The notes: generated by a model not told the origin, from the sequence alone. Numbered from the stretch's first letter, positions 32,501 to 46,898 are shown. The stretch is 64,000 nt of DNA from Russula earlei (GCA_025769875.1 JAGFNK010000097.1:62001-126000); one strand, 5' to 3'. Made by a program: numbers and translations.

Positions 32501-34656
32501 TCATTTCTTCGCCTTTATGAGTCCCATCATGATATCAAAGCTATTCCCATCGGGCTGCAGGTCGATATACTCGTCTGTACCACGTTGCATCGTCTTGCTC
32601 CATCCTGTGCGTTCGGGAATTGTACGCAGCAATCCATGGTCATGAGTTATCCCGATGATACGAACGGGAACAGGCGGATCAACTGTCGTCAGTGTCACGA
32701 GTTGGTCGCTGTATATGGGATGGATGAAGAAGCCATCAGTGGCGTAGCGCGCAAGCATGAAGCTCGGGCGGAACACGCACGAATGCATCCACGCGTCAAG
32801 ATAAGCCTCCTCGAAGGACACCCAACTACCTCGTCCAGAGACGAATGCGCTCCACAGGCGTTCGAATTCATTCAGGATCAGTGCTAGCATCGTCTCGACA
32901 TCGAGCCATTCTCCTGGCTCGGAGAGCAAGGAGGAAAGCGCTGTCACTGGCGCGGGGGTGCACACGTTGATGCCGCACCCTGTCCCAGACACCCAAAAAA
33001 TCAGATACATTAGCTCGTGGGCAAAACCGGTTCGGGCCGTTCACGTTGCGGGTGATGATGCGACCCACCGATGACGATATCCACATTCCCGTCCGAGAAA
33101 CTCGTATTTACTAAGATTCCGCCCACCTTTTTCTTCTCGCCCCCCGCGGACGATGGCAAATCGATGTAGACGTCGTTGGGCCACTTGAGTCGCACACGCG
33201 CACCGCGCACAATACCCAGCGCGCGGCTATCGCGGGAGGCATGAACGACGGCCAGGCCGACGAGGTACTGCACGAAGACGAGGCGGGACGTGGGGAACGC
33301 CGACGCGCGCAGCGGTATGCGGACGAGGATGGAGAACTGCAGGCACCCTGGTGGCGAGAGCCATAAGTTGGAGCCGCGACCGCGCCCTGCGAGCTGGAAC
33401 GTCGCGAGGGAGACGATCGGCGCGGGGAGGGCCGACAGGAAGCGCGGGTTTCTAGACGTTTTCGGGTAGCTTTTGGAAGACATTACGTAGACGGGCCCGG
33501 AGCGGGGGCGTACCTCTCGAGCATCGTCTGCGTGCTCGTTACTGCCTCGCCGTAGAACAGAGCTTCGCCCATTCCCCAGCTGTCTGCACTGCCCGCTTGG
33601 TCTCCGCGGACCTCAGCGAGCACGGCAAAGTATTTCTCGGCGTCAAAGCTTGGCGTGAACTCCTTTGTGGGTAGGATGTCCGGAGGAAGAACGACGACCA
33701 TTCGTAGCGCATCCGTCGCTATCGCTCCATGTGACGACGCGCCTGTGGATCCCCTCGCCTCCGCAATCAGACGCATGCCATGCTCGAGAGTCGATGCCCA
33801 GTGAAATTGAAACGTGTCCGCCCTGTCCTTGATCACTCCTAGCTTCGAATTGCTGGGCGACTCGGCGGCGAATGGGGCAGAAAGACCCAGTCCTTGCAAG
33901 ATCGCCCGAGTGATATATCCTTTCCCGGGCGAATGCAGCAGAAACTGTGGGAGGGGATACCTCGGCGTCACGGGTAATGGATTTGGAGACCCGTCGGGGG
34001 TCATCTCCTGCGGTACGGACAGCCCGAGGGAGGTTAGTGAGTATCTGAGGAGGGCTAGTATGCCTGCCCAGTCCTCCGTTTCATCGAGAAAAGGCGAGAC
34101 CCCCCAGAACGCTGCACACCCGGATCCAACGGATATCTGGACTTCCTGCGACCCGCGCTGACGGGCCCCATCCCAACGCCCGCGGATGACTAGACTTCTC
34201 GGACGCAGCGCGAGTTAAGTCAAATGAAACACCAGCTGGCCGGAGAGCCGAAAGAAGCCTACCCGTTTGCAGGAATATAGAGGAGTGTGGTGAACGGGTC
34301 AAATCCTCCTTGGGGGCCTCAGGAACTATAGCAGTGCCCGACTTGACGTCCCAGAGATCGAAGCGACCCTGTGCCGGGCGATGCGGCAGAACCGAGACGC
34401 CTAAGCCAATGCACAATATACGTCCCCCAGCAATGATATACTCCTGGATAGCTTCATGAGCTGGCCTCGGCAGTGAAGGGGGGGCATGAGGCGAATCAGA
34501 CGGGGGAAGAACGAGAAGCGCACAGGAGGTAGTCCAAGGCTGAGTGGCTAGTGACAAAGGGGTGATGGACTGAACGGTATAGAAGGGCGACAGAATGGAA
34601 CGCAAGGCATACGCCAACCCTTGAGACGCAGAGGAGACGTATACAAGGACATTCAT
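32501..34656 (-). CDS. BPL1: Biotin-protein ligase (holocarboxylase synthetase)
   Basis: Five exons join in phase to 625 aa: 34656-34263, 34189-33514, 33469-33069, 32979-32781 and 32708-32501. The N-terminal ~200 residues carry the class-I glutaminase-like domain found in fungal BPLs (LVYVSSASQG, YIIAGGRILCIGLG, GCAAFWGVSPF). The catalytic domain follows: ATFQLAGRGRGSN (biotinyl-AMP loop, ~380-391), RLKWPNDVYID with the active lysine, and GCGINV. The C-terminal domain is present. The enzyme activates biotin with ATP and attaches it to carboxylases such as acetyl-CoA and pyruvate carboxylase in the cytosol. A tRNA gene lies 100 bp upstream on the same strand. Confidence 0.94.
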
Positions 34657-34756
34657 GTAATCGATCGCTCGCGTCGTTGTTGTTGTGCGACTTATCGGAC
34701 GGGACGGGCACTCGCACCACAACAAGAAAAATAACCCACGAGTCCAGAAACAATTG

Positions 34757-34857
34757 TACCGTCGACGGGGGTCGAACCCGCAACCCCCACCTCATGCGCT
34801 GGGAAACTTGTTCCATAAGCGTAGGAAGGTGATGCGCTGCCATTGCGCCACGACGGC
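34757..34857 (-). tRNA. tRNA-Arg (anticodon CCU) with 29-base intron
   Basis: Folds into a full cloverleaf on the minus strand: acceptor GCCGTCG/CGACGGT, D stem GCGC/GCGC, anticodon stem TCACC/GGTGG (T-G wobble), loop TTCCTA-A, and T arm with loop TTCGACC. The anticodon CCT is at 34825-34823. A 29-base intron (34821-34793) sits between positions 37 and 38, the canonical place in eukaryotic tRNAs. The discriminator is A. It reads AGG codons. Confidence 0.93.
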
Positions 34858-34974
34858 ATAACTAAGATTTCATTTTAAACTTATCTAGCGGCGCAATATG
34901 CAAATCCATTCCAAATCAGCGTACGTATAGACAACACAACACAATTCCGATCTCATGCGATGGTAAGCGTCAAT

Positions 34975-36461
34975 TCAATTATGATCCTCAACCAGGCTTT
35001 TGCTCGCCTCGAGATCAGCCTCTACCATTTCCTTCACGAGTGAGTCAAAATCGACCTGACGCTTCCAGCCGAGTAACTTCTCAGCTTTGGCAGGCCTTCC
35101 CAAAAGTTGTCTATGTACCGTCGTGTTCAGCTGAATGCAAAAGAGTGAAAGATATGTTGGCACTCACTCAACTTCGGCCGGACGGAAGTACATGGGATCG
35201 ACTCGAACCAGAATTCTGTCAGTTTGGACGTCTTTGCCAACCTCCTCGACCCCCTTTCCAGACCACCTATGGTATGATAGAATTCAGTCAGTTCGCCTCG
35301 TTGACCATTCATTCGGGCGAATCTATTTACGCTATTTTAACACCAACAACGCGGAAGGCCTTCTCCACAAATTCACGCACGTAGTGCATCTCACCGGTAG
35401 CGAGGACAAAGTCTGCAGGCCTGTCTTGCTGGAGCATGCGCCACATACCCTCGACGTAATCACGAGCTGCGTAACGAACAAGCGAAATCAAGTCAGCGAT
35501 GCGGCTAGCCGAATCTTGACGTAACGTAGACAGTGTCACCATGGCCCCAGTCACGTTGCGCATCGAGATTGCCGAGGTAGAGACAGGCTTGTTTCCCAAG
35601 GCTGATGTCCGCGACGGCACGGGTAATCTTGCGTGTTACAAAGGTGCGCCCACGACGAGGGCTTTCGTGATTGAAGAGAATGCCATTGCATGCGAACATG
35701 TTGTAGGCCTCGCGATAGTTCTTCGTGATCCAGAACGCATACAACTTGGCGACTCCGTACGGGCTGCGCGGGTAGAAAGGAGTGTCCTCGTCTTGAGGGA
35801 CGGACTGCACGAGTCCGTAAAGCTCAGAAGTGGATGCCTGGTAGAACCGTATATGGTTCTGGAGGCCACAGGTGCGTACGGCATCGAGCAGGCGCAGGGT
35901 GCCGAGGGCGTCGACATCGCCTGTATACTCCGCCATGTCGAAGGAGACCTTTACGTGCGACTGCGCACCAAGGTTGTAAATTTCTGACGGTTGGACTTGC
36001 GCGATGATGTATACGAGGTTGGTGCTGTCGGAGAGGTCTCCGTGGTGGAGCTCAAACTTGTTCTTGCCTGTCCTCATGATTAACGTACAAAACGGGGATG
36101 TGACGGTATCAGAGGCGCACGCTCGTGTTGATCGAAGAAGATATGGTTGATACGCGAAGTATTGAAACTGGAGGAACGCCGGATGATTCCATGAACTTCA
36201 TAGCCTTTCTCGAGCAGTAGCTCTGTCCTGGTGAATAAAGGATGGCCCAATGACGGTAGTCACACGATTAAATCGAGAGACGAACAGATAGGACCCATCT
36301 TGACCCGTGACACCTATGTAACCATGATGATCAATCTGCCCGCCAGCGAATCTGAAAGATAAGAACTCGCCTGAGATCAGGGCAACCTTGCGGTCATGCC
36401 ATTCTTCCGGGGATGGCAGGTCACGGAGGGCAAAAGGAGTAGCTCTTGCAAGGGTGGCCAT
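34975..36461 (-). CDS. GMD: GDP-mannose 4,6-dehydratase
   Basis: Seven exons join in phase to 374 aa (human GMDS has 372): 36461-36371, 36313-36286, 36227-36121, 36067-35540, 35466-35331, 35266-35168 and 35110-34975. A short-chain dehydrogenase fold is shown by [10 protein letters not shown] (NADP-binding), the TSE triad region (Thr155, Glu157) and [10 protein letters not shown] (Tyr179, Lys183). Signatures [28 protein letters not shown] and [11 protein letters not shown] are diagnostic. It converts GDP-mannose to GDP-4-keto-6-deoxymannose in the cytosol, the first step to GDP-L-fucose. The next gene on the same strand is the second enzyme. Intron 1 is GC-AG (CTCAG/GCGAGT). Confidence 0.96.
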
Positions 36462-36768
36462 GGATTGCACGGGCAAGTGGAATGAGGGAGGAAACGATGA
36501 GGGTTGGGCGTAGTACGGCAGAAGGAGTTGGAAAAGAAGCGGCTAGGGAGGTATGCCGCAATTTGAGGGACTTGATTGACAGAACGTACATTGTATTAGC
36601 CCATGACTGCAAGTCCCGTTTCAGGGTGCCAGCCAGGGTGCGCTACCTAGTTTTCTTCACAACGCTGTACTGTAATCGATCCCCAAGTCCAAATGTCGTC
36701 TCTAGATACTTCGTCCCTACACTCCAACACAGGCGCCTCGCTTAGGGGCTCCACCTCCGCCCACTGGG

Positions 36769-38255
<1,487 letters not shown>

Positions 38256-38562
38256 GAGAGAGGGGTTGGGAGGTGGACGTGAAAGTCGATTAAAATCATA
38301 GAGCAATATAATATCAGTCGGTCAGGCCAGGACGCCCTTGACGCTCTCAAAAACGCCGGGGTACGGGAAGCAATCGCAATCGGCTAGGTACTCCAAACGG
38401 GGTGAACGCCAACGCTGGTGCCCGTGCCTTACTGTAACGGTAATCTGAGTGGGCACCGTGTCATCAATTTCCTGGCGATGGATGGCCTGCCCCTCGTCCT
38501 CGCCGCGGAACCTGATGTGTTATTCATATTCCCCGTAACATTCATTAATTATTGCCATGCCA

Positions 38563-38895
38563 TCATTGACCGTTGACCCCATCGTATCTAATCAATGTCT
38601 CCCGCAAGTCGCTTCCTCTAGCGCCCTTCCATTCATTCACCGTCCAGATCCTTGTCCCTTCCCTGCTCTGTTTCCATAAACGTTTCATAGTAAAGGCGTT
38701 GATGAGTTCCGTTAACACGTCCAGTTCGGTGCCATCTTTCCACGCCGCTTCATATGCGCGATTCTCAGCCAAACTGTCCAAACCGACTTCCATCATACGC
38801 CGTGCGCTTTCAGATCGAGCGCACACCTCCCTGACCGTTGCGGCGGTTGCGACCCCGCTGGGTCTAATCACACTCATTTGATGATTAGTTGGCAT
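38563..38895 (-). CDS. Hypothetical protein, 110 aa
   Basis: A single intronless frame with an ATG at 38895. The predicted protein is helical and charged, with balanced composition (for example MMEVGLDSLAENRAYEAAW and ELDVLTELINAFTMKRLW) and no signal peptide or membrane segment. It lies ~300 bp upstream of the fucose synthase gene. I do not recognise it. The amino acid make-up looks like real protein, but length alone cannot exclude chance. Confidence 0.5.
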   Translation of the reverse strand: MPTNHQMSVIRPSGVATAATVREVCARSESARRMMEVGLDSLAENRAYEAAWKDGTELDVLTELINAFTMKRLWKQSREGTRIWTVNEWKGARGSDLRETLIRYDGVNGQ

Positions 38896-41536
38896 TCGAA
38901 CGTGTCTCGTAACCTGATTACCGACACCACGACGCGGCTGCCCGCGGCATTTTGGCTTGTTTCAGGTGCGGCGCTCACCTGAAGCAAGCAGACAACGGGA
39001 CCCGGATCCGTACCAACCAATGTCCTGCACCCGGTCACGCCCTCTCTTTACTTGGGGGCGAGTCTCTTCAAAGCCTCCGATTTACCTAAAAAATTGCTAC
39101 CGGTCCTTGCAGACGGACCCAAATCGCGTTGGAGCGCTTTCGCAGTTATAAATCATGCTCACAACAACGTGTCATCGACCGCTCTCTGCATCGGTCACAA
39201 GTCGCGGGGTGCCGTTCACCAGAAGTCAGCGCAAGAAATGACAGACCGCAAGTGGCACCGAGGCACGATAGAACTGGCACCATTTCCAAATTCGTGCGAT
39301 TACTCCTTGTCAAGGCGACTGCGCACGGGGATCACGGCGGTGGGTTGTAAGCACCAAGTGCCCAACCATCAGTGAACTTTGACGATTGGATATTCATTCC
39401 CCCGCGCAGCCACAGCCCCTTGACCAACTTTCAAAATCAGACGTAACATCTCTCACGGTTTGATTCACCGACAGAGCGTCGGACTGATTTCAGAAGGTCG
39501 TTTGGATTCAAAGACTCGAACGGACACTCAGTCACAAGGGCCCTGAGCCCAACCACGGAATGACTTTATTACGTGAATATCTAGATCCTTAATTAATGAA
39601 CAGCTCACCCTTTAAAGTTATTTTTCTGCAGATTCAGGCAACCTTGTCTGCCCCTTCGCATAGACACAATTTCTGAATAGGGGAAGGTCAATCGTCAAAT
39701 AATATGATTGACATTGCATTCGTTACCATCCCATTGTGGATGATTCCGGTGGGCATAATCCCGTTCCAAACAAAGACACGTCCACGGCGCTGCGACGTTG
39801 TGTATCCGCCTCGATGACTTGAACGCCTTCGATTTATTGCAGAAACAATTTTGCTTTTTTGAGCCGAATTGACTGCCAACCATTGCCACCGTAATTGAAT
39901 GAAGGAGAAAATCGATCGCCGCATGAGTTCACGTCAATCAAACCCGAAATTTTAAAGCCATAGCAACACGAAGGAATTACAAGGGAATGTGAATTGATGA
40001 ACTCCCAACGCTGTCTCGCAAAAGTGTTGGATACATTCGTCTACAGCTGGTACTGCCAACAATGGCTTCACCTGCCAGCTTGGGCGGGCCCTTAGCCAGT
40101 GATTACGGAGGTCATTAGAGTCTGTCAGGCCTTACAGTACCCTCCAGGTTTCTGGTAATTCGACTCTAGTTCGTGACACGCCTCGTGTGCTCACATTTCC
40201 ACCAGCTCCGTGTGGCTACGCGGATTATGACCCTCGGGCTGGTGACGCGGCTAGACGCCAGGTAGTCGAGCGACACACCAACTGATACCCACTTGAAGTG
40301 GAGGGGAAAGCAGGAAGATGCAAAGAAATGTCGTGCTATGGCCTTCCCACCATCTCTACGGGTGCCACGCATATAGATTCAGTTCAAGCGAACTCTGTCA
40401 GTTCCCCCTCACTTGACTCCTATGTCCTTTGCCCTGCAAGAATGAGACTTGCTCTTGCTCCTTTTGTTCCGATCCGCAGGAAATAGTATGATCCTCTCCG
40501 AGCATCATGGGGGAGCGTGTCCCCAAGGAGTTGAAAGGACAAGGTGGTATCTGGGACCTGTATCCGATCCGGAGACCACAGACCGTTTGAATGAGCGCAT
40601 CATGGCCCAACACGGGGAGAGGGGGGGGAGGGCAGGCATGAAGCCTGGAAGGGATAGAGCGAAACATTGTAGAAACGCCACATGTCCAAGTGATTGCCAC
40701 CCGAAACATTGATCATGCCGGGTGAGATATCGAAGGACTTCAGGCTGTGTTGTACAGAGGAAGCCACGATGAGATCTCAGTTGAGATGGAACGTTGAATG
40801 TTGCTTTTACAGATGGAGGATTCGTTTCTTTATTTCTCGTTCCTTTGTTTTTTGTTCCTTCTCTCCCTCCCCTTGTATCTGTGTGTGGACATGTCGAGCA
40901 TATCACACACCTAACAAAGGGCTCTCGTCGGCGAGTGGACAACTATTCGTCAGCTTGACGCATAACAAGAATAAGGTACGGTACAATCTAGATAGAACGT
41001 ATCGAAGTATCGCATCTGTATGGCGCTCTGTTCGGTCCTTGCGGCTGCAAACTCCGGAGGTGTCGGAAGTCAGGTGGTGGCGGTGGCAGCGCTGGTGTCG
41101 GCTGAGGAACTCGTCACGCTGACGAGTACTGAAATGCAAGTAAAGTCATGGCGAGACTTGTCGGGGAGTAGGTAAGGTAAGGTGCGGGCCTTAGAAGAAA
41201 CACGTGATCCATTTGCTCACACGGTGCAAGCCGAGCTCGGCACTGTTGCTCGCGACGCGTCATCGACACTCGTTCGGTCTACGAAGGGTATTGACCACTC
41301 CCTCCCATTGGCGTCCCAGGCAACATTTATTGAGGCGCCAATGGAAGTGCTCTCGAGAAGCGCGGTTTGAAACGGCGTTGACTTCTGTAACCCCAGGAGC
41401 ATGTGGGAATGCTAGACCATCATTAATCGACGCTGGCGGCGTGTACGAGTTGCATATAGTATACTTTGACGACGATAACGAATACAAGAACTGTCAACAG
41501 ACATACTCTTCGGTCCTACACATTCATCTCTTTCTA
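38896..41536. other. Intergenic 2.6 kb, no supported gene
   Basis: Scattered short ORFs without domains. A tRNA-like degenerate stretch lies near 39455-39530 (see rejected items). Nothing firm. Confidence 0.4.
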
Positions 41537-43048
41537 TCATACAATGTCCCCTCCAGACGAAGCATTGAGCACAGGGGTGTGCGCACCCCTCCCCAGCCGC
41601 TCATGTGTAGCGTCCACGAGCTCGTAGGCGGGGCGATAGCGCGGCGCTGGCGCCGGCGCGGTAACGGTTGGCATCTCCGTTCGAACAGCTGCTGTCTCTG
41701 TCTCTCGCAGGCGCCATTGTCAATCTCTCATCATGCCCATTTTGAGTTTCTCCCAGTTCAGGTTGCCCTCCCTCGGCAATAATTTGTTGGATAGGACATC
41801 CATGGCATGCCGTCTCAGGATCACTGGCGATCACCTGAAGGCTCGTGAGGTCTGGGAGCTCGCCTTGCTCTTGTTGCCCAGACGAGGGCTTGGGAAGATA
41901 AGCCGTCTTGGGTTCGGTGTCGGCGCAGCGTTGGGATTTTGAGTTGGGCGAAGCGATAGCCGAGCCATCAAAAACAGAGCGTGTAGTCATTTTTTCTGCT
42001 GCAACGAGTTCGATGATGGGGTCGCTGGGTGTGTGTGCAACAGAGCCTGTGAGAACTAGTGGGTCGAGTCAAAGGGATATATTTTCTTCCGGCCCGTACT
42101 CACGTGACGGCGCCTGACTGTCATCACCATCACCACAGACAAGCAATGCTGGATTTCGAAAAGTGTCGTAGGTGGAACCAAGGGAGGTGTACCTGGCCAT
42201 AACATTGGAGGCAACAACAGCAGAAAAAGGAAGGTGGACGGACCCCTCGTCATATAAAGAGCAATATGGTACTTTGAGCTGGCGAAGGAATGTCCAGACA
42301 TCCGCGTAGCTCCAATTGATAATTGGGTGTACGCGCACAAAAGGTGGCCAGTCGGGATCAGTCTTCACGCGAAAGTCCAGTTTCGCTGTACATTCACAAG
42401 TAAAAATAAATAATTGGGAGACAACAAAAAATTGGAGTGCACACCTCCATGTGGGTCAGTTCGTCGGGTACCAATAAGGATGGCTGTCACGGTAGGAAAA
42501 CGCGCACGATATAACTGTAAAGATTCACGCATGTTGTTAGAGCCGTTGGTCAACGTATTACCGTGGGGTGTCGACAGCTTGGAGGAAGTAACAGCCCAGC
42601 CAGGTGGAGCACAGGTGAAAACGGACAAATTATAGACGCGTGCAGCATAGGAAATGAACGCTTCGAGGGCAGGAAAAGGTGACGGTACGGGAATATACAG
42701 TGCTGGAATTGAGGGCCTGAGGGTTCGTTTGGCAAGAGAGGCAGCATATAGATGAAGTAGAACTGTGCCTGTAAACTCTAGTTATTTAACTAATTGTGAT
42801 TCTAGTGGCGTCTCCACGTACAATCCTTGCCACCGTTGAAGCTCAGAGACACTTTATCGGAGCTAGTAGACTTGGAATGAGCGAAGGCCTTCAGAAATGA
42901 CAGGAGAAGTAAGACAAGCGCACCCATACTCGTCAAGAGCGTGATCAATCACATCAAGTGCTTCCTTGACAAGAGCTGCAATGGGCTCGCTGGACTCTGC
43001 CAGAGCGTATGTCCCACTGGCGAGGGTTGAAGGATCAAAAATAGTCAT
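41537..43048 (-). CDS. FAD1: FAD synthase (FMN adenylyltransferase, PAPS-reductase-like)
   Basis: Seven exons join in phase to 365 aa: 43048-42924, 42862-42822, 42768-42445, 42385-42244, 42192-42104, 42046-41835 and 41701-41537. The nucleotide-binding loop [10 protein letters not shown] (47-56) is followed by [45 protein letters not shown] and [16 protein letters not shown], all hallmarks of eukaryotic FAD synthase. It transfers AMP from ATP to FMN. A low-complexity segment of roughly 100 residues separates the core from the conserved tail [19 protein letters not shown], so the last two introns are the least certain. It is divergent from MRE11. Confidence 0.9.
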
Positions 43049-43873
43049 GGTCAATGTCTTGATGAGAGATGGCACTATCGCTGGCACCACGTGATGTAAC
43101 GGGATCGAATAGCTACTCTCTTACTCTGCTCCAAATCTTTGCCTTCCTCGAGCTCTTCCATCGGGACTTGCTCGTTCTCCAGCGATGGTGGCATGGTGTA
43201 AGGCCATTCGACTGGCTTCAGAATCGCGCGCTGCAGGTCACGCGTTCACGTTCGCATTAGTCCTTTCATCAAGCTCGCATTCCCTTTCCCCATTCTCACC
43301 CAAATCCCTCTGTCTCCTTTCACTCCCTTTCCTCAAGACCCCTAGCCACGCCCCTTACGCGCCCCTCCTCGATCACCGCCACGCTACCTCTTCGTCGCAG
43401 TACGCGAGGGCTCGCAGCCCTCAGTAGCCCGTCGTGCTCCTCGCCGCATTGTCCCGGATCCAAGGAGATGCAGTAGTAGGATTATGAGGTCATAAGTGCG
43501 GAAATTATGATTATCTCGATATCTTCGTGTTTCATATCTCATGCATTCCCGATTCTCTTTCATGCTCCCTTGTCTTTCATCTCATGTTTTCCTTTGTATA
43601 TAATCTACCTAGCTACCTTCTTGAATAAAACCTTTTGCGATGCTCTTTCCAGCCTGCTTCGAGACTGTTTCCCCATCATCGCCGGGGCTTGCTCCTCCTC
43701 CTCCCTTTCCTCTCTCCCCTTGGGTGAACACTGGGTATCGGATCTGGTAACTAGCATCACGAACTCAGCGCACCCGTTGACTCGCTAAGCGTAGCGTAAA
43801 CACGATCACGGGACTTGCACGAGATAAGGTCATTTCTCGGATAAATAAATACAAACTCTTAACTGTGAATAAC
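43049..43873. other. Divergent intergenic region FAD1/MRE11
   Basis: 825 bp between two start codons facing away from each other, with long C/T-rich runs (43260-43440, 43640-43730). A shared promoter region is likely; no gene seen. Confidence 0.45.
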
Positions 43874-46722
43874 ATGTCAGACGCAGGGCTCGCGCCTCCA
43901 CCTACTCTCAAGCATGATTGTGCGTGGCTCGGGGCTATTACGGATATATGCATCATAGATTATTCTTTTTTAGTTCCTGAGGATACCATCCGTATCCTCC
44001 TCGCTACGGATAATCACATTGGATATTTGGAACGCGACCCTATCCGTGGGCAGGACTCAATCAACACCTTCAGAGAAATATTGCAGCTCGCAGTCAAAAA
44101 TGATGTGGGTTATAACATATGCCTCACCCACACTCTCTCAATTGCCTCAGGTAGACTTTCTGCTCCTTGCCGGTGACCTTTTTCATGAAAATCGTCCATC
44201 TCGCGATTGCCTGTACCAAGTCATGAGCCTGCTGCGGGAATATACCTTGGGAGACAAACCAGTCCAAATCGAGCTTCTGAGTGATCCTAGTGAGGGTAAA
44301 GCTGCAGGTTACTCGTACGTCAGCGTACCCCTCTTCCCACATGCTATTCTTTAAGGTGATCATAGCTTCCCAGCTATCAACTACGAGGACAGCAACCTCA
44401 ATGTCGCAATCCCTGTTTTCTCCATCCACGGAAACCATGATGATCCGCAGGGCGCTGGACCGGTCTGCCCCATCAATTCTCGTCTATGCCATCTCTTTAT
44501 CTATCTCATTATTAGGAAGGCGCCCTTTGCGCTCTCGATATGTTGTCGGTGGCGGGACTTGTCAACTACATCGGAAAGGTCGAGCTCCCCCTCAGCGATG
44601 CCCCTGCTGATGGGATCGCCGTCCGACCGGTGCTTCTGTGCAAAGGCAATACACATCTGGGTCTGTACGGGATTGGAAACGTCAAGGATGCAAGGATGCA
44701 TTTTGAACTAAGGAGCAATCGCGTTCGAATGTATATGCCGAAGGATAAAAGTGACTGGTTTAACTTACTTCTCTTACACCAGAATCGGTGGGGAATAGCT
44801 ATTGAGTTCCATTCACAATCTGACTTCGTTGAACCCAGGGTCAAACATGGGCCACAAGAATCTGTCCCGGAGGGTCTTTTCGATGACAGCATCAATCTTG
44901 TCGTGTGGGGGCACGAACATGACTGCCGCATCCAGCCTGAGCCAGTTGCAGGCAAGCGATACTTTATCACGCAGCCTGGTTCGTCTATCGCAACTTCTCT
45001 CGCTGAAGGCGAGGCGTTGGATAAGTACGGAGGAGTCGCCCTCGCTCTAGCCTTTCCTTTGTATGATGCTAATTGTGCGATCCAAGACATGTCGCACTTC
45101 TGAAGATCCAAGGGACGGAATTTGAGTTGACTCCAATTCCCTTGCGCACTGTGCGCCCGTTCGTGATGGATGAAATACTTCTTACGGAAGTCGCAGAGGA
45201 AAATTTTGACGTCACGAATCAGATGGAAGTTTCCAAGTACCTCAAACAAAGGGTGAGCCATAAAGTGTTGCGTTATGTACATGACACAACTTTTGCAGGT
45301 TAACGAACTGATCGAGAAGGCAAGTGATATTTGGGACCGACGTAACGCCCAGGCAACGGAGGACGGCGAGCCAGAACTCCCTCGCATGCTCCCGCTGGTC
45401 CGACTTAGGGTTGATATACTTCCTGTTCCTCTCAAAAAATGAGTTCTCAGACCATGTCCAGGTTGATACCACTGGCGTACCAGCTATGTCAAACCCTATC
45501 CGTTTTGGTCAGGAATTCGCGGGAAAGATTGCGAACCCGCGTGATGTGCTGGTCTTCCACCGTGCAAAGAAGTCTGCGGCGCGGCGCGTTGTCACAGATG
45601 AACCTGAGCTAACAGGGTTCAACGAAGACGAGGATGGTGATGGACTGGACAAGCTGGCCGCTGGGCGAGTGCGAGTGCATTCACTTGTACAAGAATATTT
45701 GCGTGCGCAGGAGATGCAGTTGCTCGGCGAAGCTGCCATGTCGGATGCAATTCAAATTTTCGTAGAAAAGGACGATATCCATGCCATCAGCAAGTATGTG
45801 TCAATTACCTAACTTTCCCGGATGTCCCTAGGTTAATTGAAGACAGGCACGTGGAGAGTACGCTCCGGGCACTTATGCAGGGTGTGCAGGCCAGTGGTGA
45901 AGTTCCAGAGGAGAACCTGGATGATGTGGTCAGTGAACCCGCGTTGAGTTGCCCACAGCTCACCTGACATGTTATAAGCTCGAAAGGGTGCGTGAGGAGC
46001 GCGAAAGGCAACATAGAGAGGAACAAACGTCTGGTAGGACAGGTGGAACGAAGGTCCGCAAAAGTGTTCTTTCGCGCGCTCTCAACTATCTCCTGACGCT
46101 GCTGTGCAATTAGAGAAGAGCAAAAGCTCGTGATGATGATGACGCTGGGTCAGTAGATTCAATGGCGATGGAGGTCGACGAGCCGGGCAGCGATTTCGGC
46201 TCCGATGCTGGTCATGCACCATCAGGGAGGAAAAGCGCGACGAGCAGAGGGAAAGGTGCGGCGCAAGCAACAGCGATCAAGAAGGCGTCGGGTTCAGGGA
46301 GGAAGATCGAAACGGTGATTACAACCCTGGTATCGGCTTCCCCAGTGCGACTGACACAGGTGGAGGCTGATAGTGACGACGAGGACGAGGACGAGGTGAC
46401 AAAATCCACGAGACGGACTAATCGCGCGGCTCCACCAAGGTTTGTGTCCAATATCTCTCGTAAACAATAGTCAATCGGTCTTGCAGCAATCAGAAAGCGG
46501 GCAAGAGATCTTCTGCCAACAAACCTAGCCAGGGGCCAGCTAGGACGAAGCAAACCACACTAAGTTTGGCAAACATTGGCACCACTACTGGACGGACATC
46601 AACCCGGGCAGCAGCTGGGAAAGCCCGAGGGAAGATGGCTGACATTGTCAGGTTTGATTTTGAAACCTTTGCAAGCAGGAACTTACCGGTCAATCTGTCA
46701 GATTGATGAAGAAAGCGACTGA
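43874..46722 (+). CDS. MRE11: MRE11 double-strand-break repair nuclease
   Basis: About 14 exons join in phase to ~730-740 aa. Exon ends checked: 43874-43919, 43974-44104, 44151-44314, 44366-44462, 44516-44787, 44839-45024, 45087-45252, 45299-45409, 45462-45793, 45832-45928, 45979-46053, 46114-46439, then 46487 onward. All phosphoesterase motifs are present: [12 protein letters not shown] (Asp28, His30), [26 protein letters not shown] and WGHEHDCR. These bind the two Mn ions of the MRN complex nuclease, which acts in the nucleus with RAD50 and NBS1. The C-terminus has an acidic stretch ([10 protein letters not shown]) and basic Arg/Lys-rich DNA-binding tail. The final intron is ambiguous: one choice ends IDEESD at 46722, the other runs to 46762. 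Confidence 0.95.
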
Positions 46723-46898
46723 GCTCTTCTCTCCAAAAGGGGATTCTACTTTGATCAGTTAATCAGGCATTTTCGCTGTTATCTAATTGTACGGTTGCTT
46801 GAGTGAAGAGCATGTTATCAGCAAGCCCGACTATCTCCATATCTGGCATTCGTAGGCAGCCCCGACCGAAAATCGTTCGATGCGATGCAACCGTCGTG

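Noticed and set aside
39455..39530. tRNA-like stretch (AGAGCGTCGGACTGATTTCAG...)
   Set aside because: Resembles the D and anticodon arms of a Trp/Met-like tRNA, but the anticodon loop is one base short, the stem has a mismatch and no acceptor stem pairs. At most a pseudogene remnant.
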